45,715 bases of DNA from an uncultured Collinsella sp. (GTDB lineage: Bacteria; Actinomycetota; Coriobacteriia; Coriobacteriales; Coriobacteriaceae). The stretch lies in the NCBI GenBank assembly GCA_937950325.1, contig CALFDJ010000049.1, forward strand, positions 1 through 45,715, in the 5' to 3' direction. Made by a program: the position numbers and the translations under genes. This document shows positions 40,803 through 45,715 of this stretch, in pieces. The notes under the pieces were generated by a model, which saw nothing but the letters and a program-made list of their open reading frames with translations, did no database searches and had not been told where the DNA came from. How positions within the stretch are numbered: position 1 is the first letter of the stretch; each line of letters opens with the position of its first letter.

Positions 40803-42284
40803 ATGCGCCAGGGTTTCGACAACGCGAAGTATATCGAGCTGCAGGCCGCTCATATTAAGGAGCGCATCTCGCAGTTTGGCGGCAAACTCTATTTGGAGTT
40901 TGGCGGCAAGCTGTTTGACGACTATCACGCGAGCCGCGTGCTGCCGGGTTTTGAGCCGGACAGCAAGTTTCGCATGCTCAAGAGCATAGCCGACGACGTT
41001 GAGGTCATCATCGCGATCAACGCGAACCACATCGAGAAGAATAAGGCCCGTGGCGACCTGGGCATTACCTATGACGAGGACGTCTTGCGCCTGGTCGACC
41101 TGTTCCGCGGCAACGGTTTTGCTGTCGCGGCCGTGGTTATCACCCAGTACGCCGGCCAGCCCGCCGCCGATGTCTTCCGCAATCGCCTGAACGCGCTCGG
41201 CATTCCCGCCAAGCTGCACTATCCCATCGAGGGCTATCCCCACGACGTCGATCTGATCGTGTCCGACGACGGCTACGGCAAGAACGAGTTTGTCGAGACC
41301 ACCCGTCCGCTCGTCGTGGTCACCGCGCCGGGTCCTGGCTCGGGTAAGCTCGCCACCTGCCTGTCGCAGCTTTATCACGAGCACAAACACGGCACCGCCG
41401 CCGGCTACGCCAAGTTCGAGACCTTCCCGGTCTGGAACCTTCCCCTCACGCATCCGGTCAACATCGCCTACGAGGCGGCCACGGCTGACCTCGACGATGC
41501 CAATATCATCGACTCCTTCCACTTGGAGGCCTACAACAAGACCACGGTCAACTACAACCGTGACGTCGAGGCTTTCCCGGTGGTCCGTGCTCTGATGGAA
41601 AAGATCCTGGGCAAGAGCCCCTACCAGAGCCCCACGGACATGGGCGTCAATATGGTCGGTTTTGCTATTACCGATGACGATGCCTGCCGCGACGCTTCCA
41701 AGATGGAGATCGTCCGCCGCTACTTTACCGCGGTCGAAAATGTGCGCCGTACCGGCGTGGGCGATGAGCAAGTCGACCGTCTCAAGATCATTATGAAGAA
41801 GGCCGGTATCGACAAGAACTACTCGCCGGCACGCTCGGCCGCCCTTACCAGGGAGCAGCTGACGGGTGGCCCCGTAGGCGCCATGGTCATGCCCGATGGC
41901 TCCGTGGTGACCGGCAAGACTTCCACGCGCCTGGGCGCCGCGAGCTCGCTCATCATGAACGCACTTAAGCATGTCTCGGGCGTTGACCTTGAGCTCGAGG
42001 TCATTAGCGATGAGGCGATCGAGCCTATCAGCAAGCTCAAGACGCATTTCCTGGGTAGCAAGAACCCGCGCCTGCACACCGACGAGACGCTTATGGCGCT
42101 CTCGATCACCTCGGCAACGAGCGAGACGGCGGCCCGCGTCCTTTCGGGCCTGGAGCAGCTGCGCGGCTGCGATGCCTTCTTTAGCGTGATCATCTCGCCG
42201 ACGGACGAGACGGTGTTGCGCAAGCTGGGCATCAACGTGTGCTGCGAGCCCAAGTTCGAGCGCCGTGGTTTCTTCCACCGCTAA
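40803..42284 (+). CDS. DUF1846 family protein
   Basis: 493 residues from ATG 40803 with GGGAG 7 nt upstream. It is recognised as the DUF1846 family by MRQGFDNAKYIELQAAHIKERI, LYLEFGGKLFDDYHASRVLPGF and a P-loop-like TAPGPGSGKLATCLSQLYHE around residue 178. Crystal structures exist for the family, but no biochemical role is established that I know of. It is cytoplasmic with no signal. The P-loop-like GPGSGK suggests nucleotide binding (inference). Single gene between terminators. Confidence 0.88.
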   Translation: MRQGFDNAKYIELQAAHIKERISQFGGKLYLEFGGKLFDDYHASRVLPGFEPDSKFRMLKSIADDVEVIIAINANHIEKNKARGDLGITYDEDVLRLVDLFRGNGFAVAAVVITQYAGQPAADVFRNRLNALGIPAKLHYPIEGYPHDVDLIVSDDGYGKNEFVETTRPLVVVTAPGPGSGKLATCLSQLYHEHKHGTAAGYAKFETFPVWNLPLTHPVNIAYEAATADLDDANIIDSFHLEAYNKTTVNYNRDVEAFPVVRALMEKILGKSPYQSPTDMGVNMVGFAITDDDACRDASKMEIVRRYFTAVENVRRTGVGDEQVDRLKIIMKKAGIDKNYSPARSAALTREQLTGGPVGAMVMPDGSVVTGKTSTRLGAASSLIMNALKHVSGVDLELEVISDEAIEPISKLKTHFLGSKNPRLHTDETLMALSITSATSETAARVLSGLEQLRGCDAFFSVIISPTDETVLRKLGINVCCEPKFERRGFFHR

Positions 42285-42303
42285 GCCTGGATTAATTGGT
42301 CTG

Positions 42304-42341
42304 AAAGGGGCGCATCGGGTATGCATTCGGTGTGCCCCTTT
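42304..42341 (+). terminator. Terminator of the DUF1846 gene
   Basis: AAAGGGGCGCA (42304-42314) with TGTGCCCCTTT (42331-42341), one G-U, then TA. Confidence 0.85.
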
Positions 42342-42414
42342 TATCAACAAAGCTACCGTTTAACCTAAAAATAGCCCGTTTACCTGCCTATAAGCGATTT
42401 GGGCGGTATACAAT

Positions 42415-42533
42415 AACCCTAACTGTTTCATCCTTTTGCGGGGATGCCGCATGATGGATGTTGCCGGCCATCATGGGGTGTGCCGGTCGCGCACGGTGCA
42501 GGTGATGCCCGTGCTCGGTTTGAGGAGGCTGCC
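42415..42533 (+). other. Structured leader upstream of the winged-helix gene
   Basis: TACAAT at 42409-42414 is a -10 candidate. Between it and ATG 42534 lie CATGATGG/CCATCATG (about 42449-42477) and GCACGG/CCGTGC (about 42491-42514), so the 5' UTR of about 110 nt is likely folded. No known riboswitch motif is recognised. Confidence 0.4.
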
Positions 42534-42872
42534 ATGGCTGGCAAGGGTCGTGCGAGTGTCAACGATATGAAGCGTGTCGAGGTGCAGGTGCTGATGGAGA
42601 TCGCACAGCTGTCCGAAGACAACGGCGGATTTTATGGCTTTTCGCGCAAGACGCTTGCCGAGCGTGTGGGGGTGTCTCCGTATCGCGCCCGCGCGGCAAT
42701 TGAACGCTTGGAATCCGAAGACATCATCGAGGTCGTCTCGCGCTACAGCGACGACGGCGGCCAGCTCGCAAATGGTATTTGTCTCACGGAGCGTGGCGAA
42801 TGGTATCTAGAGGGCATCCGTGCCGGTATGCTCGTGAAGGACTTGATCGAGGATGAAGCCGCCGATCGATAA
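42534..42872 (+). CDS. Winged-helix DNA-binding protein
   Basis: 112 residues from ATG 42534, chosen for GAGGAGGCTGCC upstream; the longer frame from 42444 has no RBS. The segment FSRKTLAERVGVSPYRARAAIERLESEDIIEVVSR is a helix-turn-helix plus wing (short motifs LAERVGVSPY and AIERLESEDII). It resembles MarR/replication-initiator-type or GntR-like wHTH domains with no effector domain. Target unknown. It is followed by a weak terminator and pyrG. Confidence 0.75.
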   Translation: MAGKGRASVNDMKRVEVQVLMEIAQLSEDNGGFYGFSRKTLAERVGVSPYRARAAIERLESEDIIEVVSRYSDDGGQLANGICLTERGEWYLEGIRAGMLVKDLIEDEAADR

Positions 42873-42891
42873 CAGCGTGCATTCATAGTGG

Positions 42892-42930
42892 AAACGACGC
42901 CGCCTGGGCAACCGGACGGCGTTTTGTTTC
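42892..42930 (+). terminator. Terminator upstream of pyrG
   Basis: AAACGACGCCG and CGGCGTTTTG pair with a bulge across about 25 nt, then TTTC. Confidence 0.6.
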
Positions 42931-42989
42931 GAGATGGAGAAATGCAAGCACTTTGGTGAAAAATGACGAACTGCTTCTTTCTCGAGTAT

Positions 42990-42995
42990 TACAAT
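42990..42995 (+). promoter_or_regulatory. -10 element for pyrG
   Basis: TACAAT 56 bp upstream of the pyrG ATG. A weak -35. No pyrimidine-responsive leader is evident. Confidence 0.4.
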
Positions 42996-43050
42996 GAAGA
43001 CCCGTAAGATGTGTATGGACAACTTCTACGGGAAGCGCAGGTAACTCAAT

Positions 43051-44712
43051 ATGACCAAGCATGTGTTCGTGACCGGCGGCGTGGTTTCGTCTCTGGGCAA
43101 GGGTATTACCGCGGCCTCGCTGGGCCGTCTACTCAAGTCGCGCGGCTACAAGGTAACGATGCAAAAGGCCGACCCGTATCTGAACGTCGACCCCGGCACC
43201 ATGAGCCCGTTCCAGCATGGTGAGGTCTTTGTGACCGAGGACGGCTACGAGTCCGATCTGGACCTGGGCCACTACGAGCGCTTTATTGACGAGAACCTGA
43301 CCCGCGATTCCAACTTTACGACTGGTGCCATCTATAAGAGCCTGATCGCCCGTGAACGTCGCGGTGACTTTTTGGGCGGCACCGTGCAGGTGATTCCGCA
43401 CGTCACGAATGCCATTAAGGATAAGTTCCGTCGTATTGAGGAGCAGACCGGCTCCGACGTGGTCATCACTGAGTTGGGCGGCACCATCGGCGACATCGAG
43501 TCGCAACCGTTTGTCGAGGCCATTCGCCAGTATCGCAAGGAGGCCGGCCCCGAGAACGTCTGCTACATCCACGTGTCGCTCGTTCCCTATATCGCCGCCG
43601 CCCACGAAGTCAAGACCAAGCCGACACAGCACTCCGTCAAGGAGCTCCGCAGCTTTGGTATCCAGCCCGATATTATCGTTCTGCGCTCCGACCACCATAT
43701 CGACGATGCCATCCGCGGCAAGATCGCAAGCTTCTGCGACGTCGACACCGACTGTGTCTTTACCAACGAGGACTGCGCGAGCATCTACGATGTTCCGCAG
43801 CTGCTCGCCGAGCAGGACTTTGACCTGCGCATTTGCGAGCGCCTGGGTCTGGACCCGCGTGAGCGCGACATGAGCGAGTGGAACGAGTTCCTGCGCAAGC
43901 AGAATCACGCCAACCATCACGCCGACAAGGTGAAGATCGCCGTCGTGGGCAAGTACACGCAGCTGCCCGATGCGTACCTGTCGGTTATCGAGGCCCTGCA
44001 CCATGCGGGTGTCTTCTACGATCGCCATGTGGACGTCCAACTGGTCGACGGCGAGAGCCTCGATGAGCAGAACGTCTCCGAGGTCCTGGGTGACGCCTCG
44101 GGCATCTTGGTCCCTGGCGGCTTTGGCAAGCGCGCCCTGGAGGGCAAGATCCTCGCGGCCGAGTTCGCCCGCGAGCACAAGATTCCGTATCTGGGCATTT
44201 GCCTGGGTATGCAGGTTGCCGTGTGCGAGTTCGCCCGCAACGTGGTCGGCCTTGCCGGCGCCAGCTCTTCCGAGTTCGATCCGGACGGCCCGTATAGTGT
44301 CATCGACCTGATGAGCTCGCAGGAGGACGTGACCGAGAAGGGCGGCACCATGCGCCTGGGCGCCTATCCGTGCAAGCTCGCCGCCGATACCCTCGCGCGC
44401 GAGGCATACGGCGAGGAGCTCGTCTACGAGCGTCACCGTCACCGCTTTGAGTTCAACAACGCCTTCCGCGACCAGCTCGAGGGCGCCGGTCTGGTTATCT
44501 CGGGTCTTTCGCCCGACGAGCGTCTGGTCGAGATGGTCGAGCTGCCGCGCGACGTACATCCGTGGTATGTGGCCACCCAGGCTCATCCCGAGTTCAAGAG
44601 CCGTCCGACCAACCCGCAGCCGCTGTTCCGCGAGTTCGTGCGCGCCTCGATCGGCCAGCACGAGGGTGTCGACCGTCTGCAGGTGACGCCCAAGAACCTC
44701 GCTACGGACTAA
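43051..44712 (+). CDS. pyrG: CTP synthase
   Basis: 553 residues. N-terminal synthase domain: TKHVFVTGGVVSSLGKGITAASLG, KADPYLNVDPGTMSPFQHGEVFV and TELGGTIGDIESQPF. C-terminal glutamine amidotransferase: VPGGFGKRALEGK, the nucleophile LGICLGMQVAVCEFARN, and the final HPEFKSRP with His-Glu of the triad. It aminates UTP to CTP using glutamine. The last codons are 2 bp from the xerD start, so both are probably co-transcribed. Confidence 0.98.
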   Translation: MTKHVFVTGGVVSSLGKGITAASLGRLLKSRGYKVTMQKADPYLNVDPGTMSPFQHGEVFVTEDGYESDLDLGHYERFIDENLTRDSNFTTGAIYKSLIARERRGDFLGGTVQVIPHVTNAIKDKFRRIEEQTGSDVVITELGGTIGDIESQPFVEAIRQYRKEAGPENVCYIHVSLVPYIAAAHEVKTKPTQHSVKELRSFGIQPDIIVLRSDHHIDDAIRGKIASFCDVDTDCVFTNEDCASIYDVPQLLAEQDFDLRICERLGLDPRERDMSEWNEFLRKQNHANHHADKVKIAVVGKYTQLPDAYLSVIEALHHAGVFYDRHVDVQLVDGESLDEQNVSEVLGDASGILVPGGFGKRALEGKILAAEFAREHKIPYLGICLGMQVAVCEFARNVVGLAGASSSEFDPDGPYSVIDLMSSQEDVTEKGGTMRLGAYPCKLAADTLAREAYGEELVYERHRHRFEFNNAFRDQLEGAGLVISGLSPDERLVEMVELPRDVHPWYVATQAHPEFKSRPTNPQPLFREFVRASIGQHEGVDRLQVTPKNLATD

Positions 44713-44714
44713 GG

Positions 44715-45656
44715 GTGCCGGAGAACCAAGAACATACCGAAGCTACTCCCTCGTCGCTCGCTGTGGTGGCGGGGGAGTATCTCGATTACCTTGCGGTCGA
44801 GCGGGGTTTGGCGCGCAATACGATTGCGGCCTACCGTCGTGACCTGACGACGTACTGCGCCTATCTGGAGCGGGCTGACATTGCGTCTTTTGAAGAGGTG
44901 ACCCGTCAGGTCGTGGAGGACTTTGTTGCCGATCGCCGCGACGGAGGCTATTCCGACGCCTCGGTGGAGCGCGCGCTTGCTGCCGTGAAGGGCCTGCATG
45001 CCTTTTTGGTGCGCGATGGGGCCGTGGCCCAAAACCCGACGGCGGCGTTGCGCCTGCCCAAAAAGGCAGATCGCCTGCCGGAATACCTTTCGGTGGAGGA
45101 CGTCTCGGCACTGCTGGATCAAGACTTTCCCGAGGGCGAGATGGGACTGCGCGATCACGCCATCTTGGAAGTGCTTTACGGTTGCGGCTTGCGCGTGAGT
45201 GAACTGGTTGGGCTCGATGTGGGCGATATCCATATCGATGACGGGTTTGTCCTGGTGCGCGGTAAGGGCTCCAAGGAGCGTCTGGCCCCGTTGGTGGGAA
45301 GCGCGGCGCGTGCCCTGACACACTATCTAGGTGACGGGCGCACGCTCCTGGCCGCCCATGCTCACGGGACGGAGACCTCGGCGGTCTTTTTAAATAAGAA
45401 CGGACGTCGCCTGTCGCGTCAGGCCGTGCATGCGATATGCGAGCGGTATGGGCGCCAGGTGGGGCTGGTGGGGCTCCATCCCCATACCTTGCGCCACTCC
45501 TTTGCCACCCACATGCTCGCGGGCGGTGCCGACCTGCGTGTGCTGCAGGAGATTTTGGGCCATGCCGATATTTCGACCACGCAGGTCTACACGCATGTCG
45601 ACCGCACGCAACTGACCGAGGTCTATCTGGCGGCGCATCCGCTGGCACATCGCTAG
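44715..45656 (+). CDS. xerD: Site-specific tyrosine recombinase XerD
   Basis: 313 residues from GTG 44715, 2 bp after pyrG; longer in-frame starts lie inside pyrG. The N-terminal SAM-like domain has YLDYLAVERGLARNTIAAYRRDL. The catalytic R-K-H-R-H-Y set is seen in YGCGLRVSEL (Arg), GKGSKERLAP (Lys), HTLRHSFATHML (His, Arg), LGHADISTTQVYTHVD (His, Tyr). It resolves chromosome dimers at dif with XerC. The same gene arrangement downstream of pyrG is common in Coriobacteria and other Actinobacteria. Confidence 0.95.
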   Translation: MPENQEHTEATPSSLAVVAGEYLDYLAVERGLARNTIAAYRRDLTTYCAYLERADIASFEEVTRQVVEDFVADRRDGGYSDASVERALAAVKGLHAFLVRDGAVAQNPTAALRLPKKADRLPEYLSVEDVSALLDQDFPEGEMGLRDHAILEVLYGCGLRVSELVGLDVGDIHIDDGFVLVRGKGSKERLAPLVGSAARALTHYLGDGRTLLAAHAHGTETSAVFLNKNGRRLSRQAVHAICERYGRQVGLVGLHPHTLRHSFATHMLAGGADLRVLQEILGHADISTTQVYTHVDRTQLTEVYLAAHPLAHR

Positions 45657-45677
45657 CACCTCGCTGACCTGCATATT

Positions 45678-45683
45678 TATAAT
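45678..45683 (+). promoter_or_regulatory. -10-like TATAAT at window end
   Basis: Consensus TATAAT in an AT-rich gap after xerD, probably for a gene outside the window. Confidence 0.35.
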
Positions 45684-45715
45684 TATTAAGGGGGGCGGGC
45701 CCCAGATTGCCGAGA

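Noticed and set aside
43129..44661. A 510-codon open frame antisense to pyrG
   Set aside because: Shadow frame of pyrG with low-complexity Gly/Leu/Val composition and no start signal.
1..45715. CRISPR arrays, tRNA/rRNA genes, prophage or toxin-antitoxin modules
   Set aside because: Looked for evenly spaced direct repeats, cloverleaf-like segments and typical phage genes; none found. xerD is the housekeeping recombinase by its position next to pyrG and complete motifs, not a phage integrase.

Overview
The window looks like a chromosomal segment of a coriobacterium (Actinomycetota), most likely Collinsella or a close relative. The evidence is high GC, a fused double-ATPase ECF transporter, an acetate kinase/phosphotransacetylase fermentation locus, an arginine deiminase locus and a D-amino-acid racemase/ATP-grasp ligase pair. 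This assignment is inference from gene content, not a database match. I see no tRNA, rRNA, CRISPR array, prophage or transposase gene.

Layout. 1-3.2 kb: 5'-truncated membrane Ser/Thr kinase, a secreted coiled-coil/lysozyme-like protein and a MOSC protein. 3.4-5.5 kb: ATP-grasp ligase plus aspartate/glutamate racemase, a plausible D-Asp cross-bridge module. 5.6-9.9 kb (minus strand): an ECF transporter operon (S2-S1-fused A1A2-T) preceded by an unannotated 22-residue leader peptide with three consecutive Trp codons and an intrinsic terminator. This is a classical tryptophan attenuator and points to a tryptophan or Trp-related substrate. 10-13.3 kb: LPXTG-anchored C69 dipeptidase with a possible start-region frameshift, a 30-residue membrane micropeptide and a lipid kinase. 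13.4-17.5 kb: rnd, YugP-like protease, xseA-xseB and a HIT protein. 17.6-19.7 kb: LysR regulator plus MFS exporter with more AT-rich codon use. 19.9-23.7 kb: two acetate kinase paralogues and convergent pta. 23.9-26.2 kb: glf plus a GT2 glycosyltransferase, for surface galactofuranose glycan. 26.5-32.7 kb (minus strand): P1 peptidase, DJ-1/maf, rlmD, ppk with an unusual tail. 33.2-40.3 kb: arginine catabolism, arcA-aminotransferase-arcA-arcB-YfcC transporter. The two arcA genes are identical in sequence, but their promoters are diverged except for a shared box architecture. 40.8-45.7 kb: DUF1846 protein, winged-helix protein, pyrG, xerD.

The most interesting signals are these. (1) The Trp leader/attenuator in front of an ECF transporter with two S-components. 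(2) The identical arcA pair, with matched tandem CCGTTC boxes 21 bp apart and 39-40 bp upstream of the -10. (3) A recurring intergenic architecture in which a terminator-like hairpin lies inside a second, much longer inverted repeat with 12-31 bp arms. The whole unit is about 100-130 bp, the sequence differs each time, and it occurs at six places including the attenuator. (4) Two acetate kinases, one with altered signature motifs. All calls come from reading the sequence; homology searches were not available.
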